DNA of 64,000 bases, from assembly GCA_958510875.1 (NCBI GenBank), contig OY294068.1:67000633-67064632 (forward strand), given 5' to 3'. Both the position numbers and the translations under genes were made by a program. Below are positions 33,833 to 44,100 of this stretch, piece by piece. The notes beneath the pieces were generated by a model. The model saw only the letters and a list, made by a program, of their open reading frames with translations, did no database searches and was not told the DNA's origin. This stretch comes from Endomychus coccineus. Lineage: Eukaryota > Arthropoda > Insecta > Coleoptera > Endomychidae. Positions within the stretch are counted from its first letter, which is position 1; each line of letters starts with the position of its first letter.

Positions 33833-34871
33833 CAGTGGCGGAACTTCAATTTTTTGGCCCCCCGCAAAATATTATTCGGACCCCTACTACAAAAGAAACA
33901 CAAATTTTTATTGATATTTTCATTAAAAAATAACAAAAAGGAACAAAATTGCATTATTAACAATTAAAAATTAGCAAAAGAAAATATATTTAAAATTTAA
34001 AATCCGTCCTCCTGGATTTCAAATTTGCTAAATCTCTAATCACATCTTTTATCATATTTGAATTAAAAAATAAAGCTGAAAATATAACTTACCTACCACA
34101 GTTCACACTTAATATTTATTCAATATTTTGTAACGAATTCGAGTTGAATGCAAATTTCAAACTTACCCACACATTCACAAGATATAGGTATCTTAAAATT
34201 AACGAACTTAAAATCTAATAGAAAAGTAGAAGAGGGTGGAGTTTACAAATTGGTAGGTTTTTATTGGTGACAGGAAGGAAGTGGTGGAAAACATGCTATT
34301 ACTGAGGAATGTGTAAGAAGAAAGGTTCAAATACTTCAAATGGAAAAACCCGAATTGTCGATGCGCCAAGAAATGGTCATAAATAACATCTGGAGAGGTA
34401 TCATAAATAATAAATATTTGGGTTTGTATAGTTCTGAAAACATGAAACAAATGAACGTACCTACCGGAGGGGACGAGACGGTGACGAGACGGTTGTAAAA
34501 TTGGGAAGTACATATATAATTAAATAATATAAAGTAATATAAAGTGGCGTTAATTAGCGACGTAACACTGTCACGGATCAACCTACCCAAACAATTTTCG
34601 ACAAGTGCTCTGCAGAGTGTCAGAGAGGGGCCTTTTTCTTTGTTTTCAGGCAGTCGAGTCAGTGCGTCAAAACAAAGTAATGACAAACAGATGTGGGAGG
34701 TTGCAATACTTGTTTCAAAATGTTTTGTATTAGAATTTTTTTTTTTGCGCTTGCTGGTAAAGTCGGTTATCAGCTTCGAGAATGTTTCACTCTTTACATG
34801 ATGCATTTGGGCCCCTATAGCTCTGGGCCCCCCCGCGTTGCGGGGTCCCGCGCATTGTAGTTCCGCCACTG
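33833..34871. mobile_element. 1.04-kb non-autonomous hAT element
   Basis: Starts CAGTGGCGGAACTTCAA and ends TAGTTCCGCCACTG. It is flanked by a perfect 8-bp duplication CAACAGTG (33825-33832 and 34872-34879). Blocks of GGCCCCCCG type sit just inside both ends. The open frames on the minus strand inside it (up to 202 codons) cross its right boundary into flanking DNA and show no transposase motif, so I treat them as chance. It is probably an internal-deletion derivative. Confidence 0.87.
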
Positions 34872-34879
34872 CAACAGTG

Positions 34880-35865
34880 TAATAAAACACACACTTAAAT
34901 TTGTACGAACTGCAAAGTTTACTTGCTGACAATTGTTTCGTCACAAAGTGAAATTATCAAGCCAGTTATAAACTTATCAGTTGATAACTCGCTTTGTTGA
35001 ACTTTATGAATTTTAATTATTGAAAATTATACTTTCGTATGATTTTAATACTCTCAGAAAAGTCGTACTCCCTAAAATCAATAACCTTTAAAAATAAATC
35101 AAACTTTCATCGTTCAATATCAATTTTATCAATTAGCATAAAACTCAATTCGAACACATAAATGAGAGAAGAAACAAATATCTTATTTAATTCGTGGGTT
35201 ACATTATCGTGTTGATTATATCTAAATCATATAGTAATAGCATTGACTTGATCAATGGTAATAGGGATGAAGCAAGTGATGCTTTTAGTACAAATCGAAT
35301 AAAGGTTGTGATAGGTATTCCATGGCAAATTAAATTTAATATTTTTCATTTATTAGCTTTATATTACACATTATACATTTACGTAAGAAGCTTCCCTTCT
35401 GTCGCCCAGTCACTGACACCCCGTTCTTTTTTTTTTCTCGTAATTCTCTGACTGCTGTAGCGATCTATTATTTGAGAAACATCCTTAGGTGCTTCATTAT
35501 TTTCCTGGTGCAATTTAGAAAACGAAGTTACTCTTGCAAAATTTTGATTAGAGTAGCCGCTTTTTTGAATTGGGTAAATGCACCAGTGAATGAACGAGCA
35601 CCAGTAAATTTACACTCTGCCACTTTCTAGCCAATTGATAAATACGGTACCCTAGCGACAAAGACGCTAATGGCAAATGAATATGTGGGTATTTTTTAAG
35701 CTGTATTCTCATTGGTTCATAATGATCAAGTGACTACTAATTCTGAAGTTAGACATCCTTTACCATGTGCGCTGAGTGTAAGCAACTTTTCCAAAACTAC
35801 TAGGCATATACAACCTCTAACTGAATACTGCAATAATTTAATTTCTCTTAGCACATAGGATAAAA
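34880..35865. other. intergenic stretch, no gene seen
   Basis: A+T-rich. No protein similarity seen on either strand. The first 100 bases weakly resemble 3455-3560. Confidence 0.45.
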
Positions 35866-35932
35866 GTTATCAATTATTATATATAAAATTCTCGGGAAAT
35901 AGGTCACGCTAACACATATGCTTATTATTTTC

Positions 35933-35974
35933 GTCTTTACGTACGTTTCGGTCTCACCACCATCATCAGAATAC
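35933..35974 (-). ncRNA. hammerhead-like motif, PLE-B3 left end, weakened stems
   Basis: On the minus strand, core CUGAUGA, GAAA, palindromic ACGUACGU and GUA are intact. Stem I pairs GUAUU with AAGAC (one mismatch). Stem II is GGUG...GACC with an internal mismatch. It may fold poorly. Confidence 0.55.
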
Positions 35975-36269
35975 GTATAACTGTATAAACGTGATTTCTT
36001 AAAACTAATTGTGTCACCACAAAGCGTTCTTATCGCACTAATTTCAATTAAAAATGCCCACGTCGCCGAAACGAACCGAAACACGAACAATCAAAATTAA
36101 AACCCATTTAATGTTTTAAGTATATATATCTCCTATTTTAGCTACTATTGCTAACCTAGTTATGGAATGCTTAGAGGAATCTGTAATAAATTCATTAGAT
36201 TTCCAACCCATTTTCTTTAAACAGTATGAGTAGACGATTGCCTAATGTGTGTTCCCAATGATAAAATTC

Positions 36270-36850
36270 AATACGTGCTTAATAAATTTAAAAATTTCTA
36301 CTGGAAACTTCAAATTACTTGTGAAATAGAAGTGAACAAAAACATAAATTTCCTAGATATTAAAATTAGGCATGGATGGACAAATAAAAACTTCTTGGTT
36401 TACTAAAGAAGTTTGGTCTCAACGTTATCTTCCCTTCAATCTCGTTGCACCAACAAGTTATAAAAAAAGTGTTATAAACAGCCGGTTGAATTGTCCCACC
36501 CAGAGGACCGTCCCAAAAATTAAAAAATTGTTTGTAATACTTTGGAAATGAATGGCTACCCAAAAACATTTTTCAATCCCATCATTGAAGAAAGAATAAA
36601 CAAAATCTATAATGGAACGACATATATAAATAACAGAAACTGTAATACAGATAATCTTATAACATTACCATACATTCCGGAGACCTCAGAGAAAATTAAG
36701 AAATGTTTAAAAAAGTATGATGTAAATGTGTTGGGAAATATTTTTCAAATCTAAAACCTTCAATACCCGAAGATAAACAAACCCACACAATATACAAATT
36801 AAATTGTTTAGATTGCGATGGGAATCTCTAAACAATATTTACAAAAAAGA
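36270..36850 (+). pseudogene. PLE-B3 RT end/linker remnant before the nested insertion
   Basis: Decayed frames match PLE-B: NKNINFLDIKIRHG-like sequence near 36335-36375, then NEWLPKNIFQSHH-like sequence near 36548, then PYIPETSEKIKKCLKKYDV (about 36668-36727). A deletion relative to the family removes the AHKPTN block. The TYTG motif is lost by a further small deletion near 36820. Confidence 0.6.
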
Positions 36851-36856
36851 ATGTAT

Positions 36857-38496
36857 TGTTATGATTTCATTTCCTACATAACATAAAATGATAAAATTTG
36901 AACTTACCGAAACATTAAAATTAGAAAAGATTAATAAAATATATAAAATATGGAATTAAAAACATTATTAAAAGTTAAATTATAGGTAGTATAAGGTATT
37001 AAACAATGTATAACAAAATTAAACCAGAATGTAATATAGAATAAGAAGTGTAAACAAGAAACAGTGAAAGTGGATAAACGTACAGTGATACGAAGGAGGA
37101 AATCTTTATTAAAATGAATCAAAAACTATCAGAAGATAGTACAAAATATTAAAATATGTTATAGATTTAAGATAGAATTAGGAAATTTGAGTTCTACAAT
37201 GTTATATAATTGTTATTTACATTTTATATTATGTATTAGATTAAGAATTGACAAATGTCAAAATTGACATAAATATTGGAATAATAAAGTTAATATGAAC
37301 CTAATCATAGGTTATCTTATACCAAAATATGTGGAAAAATGTAGGCAATATTAATTTAAATAGGAGAATGCATGATCACTTTAAATAATTTGAAAATCTC
37401 CAATAATTCCAAATTTCAAAAATACTCAAATTTGATTGGTCGAGACAATTTAGATACTTCAAATTGGTCAACAATTAAAAAGTTCTGTCAAAATCCAACA
37501 ATGACCAAAACATCCTAGATTAAGAAAGGAAGCACCTCATTGGTTAGAAATGACATCAACTGGCGTCCTTTTGGAAGTCCTATAGAAGGAAATCTGAAAT
37601 AGAAGCTAGGAGAGTTTGCATTTACATCTGAGATCCAAAGCATCTTCTGCAGCTCAAGTATATTTCCATAACCTTGGTTTTTGGTAACATCGGAGAACTC
37701 AAGTAGTCTCTGTAGCTTCGACAAGTTAAAGTAACCGAAGCAAGTAAATTATTCCTACGAATCAAGTAGTGTTCCTGAGTATTCGAACAAATTCGAACAA
37801 AGTTTAAGGTTATAATAACCACAATTAATAAGTATCATCGTAGAATATCCAGTCTTCGATAGCGTTCCAGTATATTATTGAAGAAGTTTTATATCTTAAA
37901 AGAATAAAACAAGTTAACAATTGTCGCTCAAACGTGAGGCCATTTGGAAAAGGGAAAATCAAAAGCCATTTGGAAAAGGGAAATTCAAATAGAACCGCGA
38001 AATAAAATAAAAGAAAAGTAAGAATTTAGAAAACTAGATTAATTAATAAGGGAAATAAAAATGGAAGGTGATAGACAAAGTACTCCAGAATTAATAGGGT
38101 TTGATGAAAATGGTGGAATGATAAGTGAAGAGAGAGCGCCAGTAGTAGATAGTCAAGCACAAATACTGAAATGAAACAAATGCTAAAATTGAACAAGGTA
38201 TGATTGAAATAAGAGATGAAATTAAGAGAATGAATGATAAATTTGATGAAAGGACTGAGGAAATAATGAAAGTAGTTGAAACTGAGAAAAAGGATATAAG
38301 AAAACATGTTGAGGAAAGAATAGATAAGTTAGATGAATATAATAGCTTTGTAAATAGAAAGTTTAATAATGTAGAAAAGGAAATAGATATTATTGAAAAT
38401 CGAGTGAATGATATGAGGAAGAATAAATATTAAATTAAAATTAGAATTCAAACATAATCATCATTAATTAATAAATTCATTAGTTTAGTTAACAGT
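36857..38496 (+). mobile_element. LTR-retrotransposon-like insertion with gag-like remnant
   Basis: The insert interrupts PLE-B3 between ATGTAT repeats (36851-36856 and 38497-38502). It begins TGTTATGA. A candidate LTR ends GTTAACA at about 37919 after a poly(A)-signal-like AGAATAAAAC. A primer-binding-like CGCTCAAACGTGAGGCC follows at about 37925. The right end again reads GTTAACA. Only the last few bases of a 3' LTR seem to remain and no pol is visible. It is best read as an internally deleted LTR element, with moderate doubt. Confidence 0.5.
38061..38433 (+). pseudogene. gag-like coiled-coil remnant, frameshifted
   Basis: A frame starting at 38061 (MEGDRQSTPELIGFDENGG) runs to a stop near 38173. 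The next frame (from about 38177) continues with a Lys/Glu-rich coiled coil, EIRDEIKRMNDKFDERTEEI, to a stop at 38433. A frameshift near 38170 separates them. Charged coiled-coil N-termini are common in gag proteins of insect Gypsy-type elements, but no capsid or zinc-knuckle motif is present. Confidence 0.4.
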
Positions 38497-38504
38497 ATGT
38501 ATAA

Positions 38505-38733
38505 GTATAGAACAAAAAACAAAAACTTAGAAAATTCCACCGCCCTTGCTAAACACTGCTTTGATTATAACCATCAATTCGATTACAAAAATGTTAATAT
38601 TTTAACTAAGGAAACCAATTATTATAAAAGATCTATTCTGGAGATGATTCACATAAAACGTGACTCAAAGTCAGTAAATCATAGAACCGGTATTCAATCA
38701 TTAAGTCAGATTTATACTAATTTAATTAATTAA
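38505..38733 (+). pseudogene. PLE-B3 GIY-YIG C-terminal remnant after the insertion
   Basis: An open frame in the insertion's flank with YKYRTKNKNLENSTALAKHC, then YYKRSILEMIHIKRDSKSVN, ending SQIYTNLIN and a stop. This is the intact C-terminus of PLE-B as seen in copies 1 and 2. The N-terminal half lies before 36850. The ATG at 38497 belongs to the target duplication, not to a real start. Confidence 0.7.
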
Positions 38734-39073
38734 AACCCTTGCAAAATTAGAATGCTAATAAGGTCTGACAACCTTTTTCTATCACCTCATAAATCTTCAA
38801 CATCTGGTTCGAAAGTGAATCCTCGAACGTTATATTTTGAGTTTAGTTCTTTAGTCGTATTACATACTGTGATTAGATATGTATATAGAGCTTATAAGAA
38901 TATTGCTTAGCAGCAAATTCTCAATTTATATACTTAAAACATTAATTGTGTTATAATTTCGATCGTTCGTGTTTCTGTTCGTTTCGGCGACGTGGGCATT
39001 TTTAATTGACATTAGTGCGATAAGGACGCCTTGTAGTGGTTAGTTTTAAGAAATCACATTTATACAGTTATAA

Positions 39074-39115
39074 GTTTTCTGATGATGGTCGTGAGACTGA
39101 AACGTACGTAAAGAC
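39074..39115 (+). ncRNA. hammerhead ribozyme motif, PLE-B3 right end
   Basis: Stem I GUUUU (39074-39078) with AAGAC (39111-39115), including one G-U pair. Core CUGAUGA at 39079-39085. Stem II GGUC/GACU around GUGA, with one G-U pair. Then GAAA, palindromic ACGUACGU and GUA. All core bases are retained. Confidence 0.72.
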
Positions 39116-39316
39116 GAATATAATTAGCATATGTGTTAGTGTGACCTATTTCCCGAGAATTTTATATATAATTCATACCTGGGTCAAGAATCATTATTAT
39201 GTTATCAATTATATCGACCTATCTGGTTTGATATTTTATTCATAGTAGTTAATCCGTTAGACTTTTACGTTTGGGGATAAATAATTCGTCAACTTTTAGC
39301 GTTTGACCCAGGCGAT

Positions 39317-40288
39317 TTGCTCGTCAGCTTCGACGTCGAATCACTGTTTACCAATGTTCCCATTCCAGACACCCTTTCCATAATTTCTCAATTGTTACCT
39401 GCCAAAAACATTTCAACTGACTTGCTGACAACCGATTTTTGTCTATCCTCCACATATTTTCTATACGATGGCAAGTTTTACGAGCAGTCAACGGGAGCTG
39501 CCATGGGTTCCCCACTTTCTCCGATCATAGCTAATATCTTCATGGAAACTTTTGAACAAGATGCCATTGACTCATCTGTTCTCAAGCCGTAATGTTGGTT
39601 TAGATATGTCGACGATACTTTTGTTATTTGGCAACATGGTCGCGAAAAGCTTGTTCCCTTCCTCAATCATTCAAATTCATCACATCCCAATATCCTTTTC
39701 ACCATGGAAGTCGAATCGCAAGGTTCACTCCCGTTCCTAGATGTATTGGTTAGTAGACAGACTGACGGTACTTTAGGACATTCTGTGTATCGAAAACCCA
39801 CTCATACCGATAGATACCTCAATAGTCTTTCCCACCACCATCCTGTCCAAAAGCAATCTGTCATAAACTCCCTGGTCCACAGAGCTGTCAACTTATCTCA
39901 ACCTCAATCCTTGAAATCAGAATTAAAACATCTTTCATCTGCCTTATTATCAAACAATTTCTCCCATTACAACATTCAAAAAGCCATAAAGAAATACACT
40001 TCCAAAATTATCTCAGTTTTACAAACCTATCAAAGATCCCCTCCTCCTCTTTCACTCAGAAGGTGTTTACAGCATTCGTTGTTCTTGATGTAAAGTCTAC
40101 ATTGGTGAAACAGGTCGTACAATAGCTACTCGTGTGAAAGAACATGAGCGTTGTACAAGGCTTCGTGACACCAGTAGATCTGCACTTGCGGAACACAAGT
40201 TTGATACTAATCATCAAATCCTTTTTGAAGATACGAAAATCCTAGCCCGAGCCCCAAACTTCTATCATCGAAAAACTCCTTGAAGCTA
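39317..40288 (+). pseudogene. PLE-A2 reverse transcriptase/GIY-YIG endonuclease, three lesions
   Basis: RT motifs: LVSFDVESLFTNVPIPDT (39320-39373), AAMGSPLSPIIANIFMETFE (39498-39557), a stop at 39590-39592 in place of Lys, then CWFRYVDDTFVIW (39593-39631) and SLPFLDVLVSR. A long alpha-helical connector follows to about 40060. The GIY-YIG part is in another frame: GVYSIRCS, a TGA, then CKVYIGETGRTIATRVKEHE (about 40095-40154) and SALAEHKFDTNHQILFED, ending with TGA at 40282-40284. It holds the GIY-like VYS and YIG motifs and the conserved Arg. The stops and the frameshift near 40060 make it non-functional. Confidence 0.85.
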
Positions 40289-40528
40289 TAGAAATCCTAA
40301 AACATCCGAATAATCTGAACCGTGACTCAGGATATTACCTTCCCAACATTTGAAAACCCATCCTCAAAAATTCCACTCCGCACATGGTCGCACAACGGCA
40401 GGGTCGGGTGCCGGAACGAAGTTAACCACCGGAATAAAGGCAGTGAGCTGTGTAGCTTGAAGAATTTTTCCTACAATAAATACGGCTACAGAAACCAGTA
40501 GAACCAGTTTCAGTTCAAGCCTCAAGCC

Positions 40529-40571
40529 TGCCCTGAAGATGCCACTTGTAATGGTTGGCAAAACGTCGGCA
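40529..40571 (+). ncRNA. hammerhead-like motif, PLE-A2, second core segment mutated
   Basis: Stem I UGCC/GGCA (40529-40532 and 40568-40571), core CUGAAGA (40533-40539) and ACGUC are intact. The segment after stem II is AAAA instead of GAAA at 40560, which removes an invariant guanosine. It is predicted inactive. Confidence 0.5.
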
Positions 40572-41171
40572 TCAAGTCGAGCTATTGTGACGCGGAATCC
40601 ATCCGGAAGCCAAGATTTTTCTTCACTGTCTTTTTTCCAGTGGTTAATTGACTGCTCAGCTACTCGACCACACCGTTGTGTGATTATATGCGAAATGGAA
40701 TTTTCAACGATGGGTTTCCAAATGTTGAGAAAGTAACATCGTAAGTCACTGTTTAGATTATTCACCATCACACTTGCTACCACTTAACATAATAATAAAC
40801 TTCATGAATTCATGATGCTACTTCGCAATTTGTTGGAGAAAGAAAGGACATACAAAAAATATAAAGGAATTGTGGTTCTTGATTTAGCAGAGCACCGCCA
40901 TCGCCGCCGTAACAAAGAACAGAGAACGTGCTAAGTCAATAGTTCACTTGCGAAAGTTTAGAGACTCTAAATTGTCTATTAAATTTATTTTCGTGTTCGT
41001 ACTTCGTACCTTCTCCGCTTGGTGGCTTTAGCCTAGGGTTTGAGGTGAGCGGAGCGGTGAGATGACAGCCCAGTAAAGTTTGAGGTTATAAGCAGATTTA
41101 TTCATTTGTTTTTAACAATTTTTTCTAAATTAACGGTATTCCAATCAGCATTAAACATTTTATCAAGAAAG

Positions 41172-44100
41172 ATGTCTATAGACAGTGATGTTAAAAATGA
41201 CACTGATGATTCCACACACATTGAAGTATTGCCTACTGACGAACAAATAATACGGGGAGAAGAATGGGTAGATTTACTAGGAAGTGGAGCTATAATGAAA
41301 AAAATTATTAAAGAAGGTAAACCAAACAGTAAAGCGCAAACCCAACAGTTATGTGTGATAAATTATGAATGCTCCCTGGAAGAAAACAATATTATAGAAA
41401 AAGTAGAAAATCTTGAAATTGATTTAGGTGATTTTGATGTAAGTACTTTACAAATGAGTGAAAGTTTGAAGAAATTTATGGCAAATGTCAAGTGTCTTGC
41501 AATTTTATATTTGTAGGTGATCCAGGGCTTAGATCTCTCAGTTGCTCTAATGAGTGTTGGTGAAATATGTTTACTTAAAATAGAACCTAGATTTGCATTT
41601 GGCAGTAAGGGGTTGCCACCAAAAGTTCCAGGTGATTCAGTTTTATATTACAATGTTGAACTTATATCTGCAGACTTTGAGGATATTGAATCTTTAACCA
41701 TTCAAAAACGTAAAGTGAAAGGGTATAACTTTAAATGTTATAAATACCAGATATTTCATCTATTTATTGTAGAAACAAGAAACGTGAAAGGGGCAACTGG
41801 TGGTATGGAAGAGGTGAAAACAATATTGCAACACAATGTTACAGAAGAGCATTAGATTACCTAGATGAAGTTGAAGGCGGTATCAAATTTCCATCATCTG
41901 ACGATAGTATTACTGATGCTGAATTACAAGAGTTATTAGAGGATCGTATTAGTGTATATAACAATATGGCTGCAGCCCAGATTAAACTTGAGTCATATGA
42001 TGCTGCTTTAACATCTCTCCGAACAGTTCTTCAGTGTCAACCCAATAATATCAAAGCACTATTTCGACAAGCAAAGGTAGGTATCTGTTGCCTTAATGAA
42101 ATGTTCTTTCGAAACAAATAATTACAATTTCATAATATTTCAGATTTATAGAGCTAAAAATGATGTAGGCTTAGCCTTGAAAGCATTGCAAAAAGCAAAT
42201 GACTTATCTCCTGAGGATCCTGATATTCAAAACGAATTAGCCAAATTAAAGCAAATATTGGAGAAGCAGAGGAAATCAGAGCGTGATCTTGCAAAACGTA
42301 TGTTTGGAGGTTCTACCAATGAAATCAAAAAGTCTACTGCACAAAATAAGGTTTGTGTAATTCAGGTTCAGCATTCATGTGATTAGTACTTAAATTCATC
42401 AAATTATGGTTCCTGTTTATAGCAGAATACATTCATACCAAGTTTCTCACAGACATCAAACAACAATTCTTTGAATTGCCCTCACATTGACGAATTATTA
42501 ATTTCCCATAAATCATTATTTTCTTTTCATGTTTACATTTATTGTTACAATTTAGTTATAAATTTTAACAATTGTTTATCCAACACGGTGGCACCATCAT
42601 GAAGGTGTGTCAGGTGTAAATTGTGTTTTGCTTTGAACTGAAATTGAACTTTCTGTCTCAAGAAATGATGTAGTTGAAACTTTGAACATGAAACATAACT
42701 TGGTAAATTGACTTTCATCACTAGACAGGGTCTAAAAATGTAAGAAAGTCATGTTTTTTATTTTCAACTAGAAAGCTAGAACAAAACTAGATGGAACCAA
42801 TTGCTCAGAACCTTTTTTGCTCCATATGAAAAAGAATATTTCAGCGGCGTCAAATATTCAAGTATGGGAACCAATCGCCGCATCGTAAAATCGTAAATTC
42901 GATCGACTTCCAATCTTAGACAGTGGCTTGATAATATGATTTTTTCTTAGGGAATGTAATGCTCTGTAAAATGAAGTGAAAGGAGTAATAGAGATATTGT
43001 AATATGTGTTTTGATGTAATTGATAGTGCTTTCAGAAGTTAGTAGTTTCAAACAATCGATGGTGGAAACCATTACTTTGTGATAATCGAGATAGAATAAA
43101 ACACTTTTACTTCGTTTTTATATCACTTATACCTGGATATCAAAAATTATCTTGGTCAAGGGTGGTTGTGGAATCTAAATCGTGTGTCTTACTTTACGTT
43201 TGAAATAATTATGTCACTGGCACACTGACATCATCAATAACCTACAAATTTCATACCTATTTATTTCAGTTGTAAAACAATAATAAACTACAAATTAAAA
43301 ATTATCTTGGTCAAGGGTGGTTGTGGAATGTAAAACGTGTGTCTTACTTTAAATTTTTGAATATGTTTTGTGGTGTCAGAAACTGTTGAGTCATTGTGTT
43401 GAAATTGTCTAATCCAGTTTTTGAATCATGCCTCTTACCACACAGCATCCAACAAAACGGGGGACATTTCCAACAATTACTGTAATTTAGTTTTTCTTGT
43501 TACTAAAACCGTTATTTCATAATTTGTAGTTCATTATCGTTTTACAACTGAAATAAATAGGTATGAACTTTGTAGGTTATTGATGATGTCAGTGTGACAG
43601 TGACATAATTATTTCAAACGTAAAGTAAGACACACGTTTAAGATTCCACAACCACCCTTGACCAAGATAATTTTTGATATTCCGGTTTTATAGAGCACTT
43701 TGAGTTTCAACAATTATCATTCTGATCACGCTTCTTGTCGAAACTATAGTGACAATAGTGTTCTGTAATATAAGTGATATAAAAACAAAGTAAAAGTGGA
43801 TCGATGGTGGAAGCCGTTACTTTATGGTAATTTATCATTTTGATTATATGAAAGAATAACTAATTTATTTTTATACCACTTTTATTAATAATAACGTGAA
43901 GACGTAACTATAGTTAACTCTACTACCGTAGAATGAAATGTTCCGTGTTAGGTACCGAAACCGCGACAAGAGCGCCGCTCGCGGATTGGAAGCCTACTAA
44001 ATGATGGTTTGGAGGGAAATTCAAAGTTACACAGCACATAAATGCAAATTTTGTTTTCTAACAATTTAAGTAGGAAATGAAAGTCGATAGTTTTTACCAA

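Larger units (their letters stand above)
35878..39200 (+). mobile_element. PLE-B3, split by a nested insertion
   Basis: Flanked by a 12-bp direct repeat GTTATCAATTAT (35866-35877 and 39201-39212). It has inverted terminal repeats at both ends (about 35880-36110 inverted, about 38900-39200 direct), each with a hammerhead-like motif. Between them lies a decayed RT/GIY-YIG frame. A 1.6-kb insertion (36857-38496) interrupts it, and the PLE sequence resumes at 38503 at the corresponding point. Confidence 0.8.
39289..40761 (+). mobile_element. Penelope-like element, family A copy 2 (PLE-A2), 5'-truncated
   Basis: Begins in the RT and runs through the GIY-YIG module into the right terminal repeat (about 40430-40625). 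An inverted copy of the element's own coding 3' end follows (40626-40761, read on the minus strand). Its first 16 bases, TCAACTTTTAGCGTTT (39289-39304), are the inverted form of the matching bases in PLE-A1. No target duplication was found. Confidence 0.78.

Noticed and set aside
34336..34944. 202-codon minus-strand open frame
   Set aside because: It crosses the exact right boundary of the hAT element at 34871 into unrelated flank and shows no domain or codon pattern of a gene.
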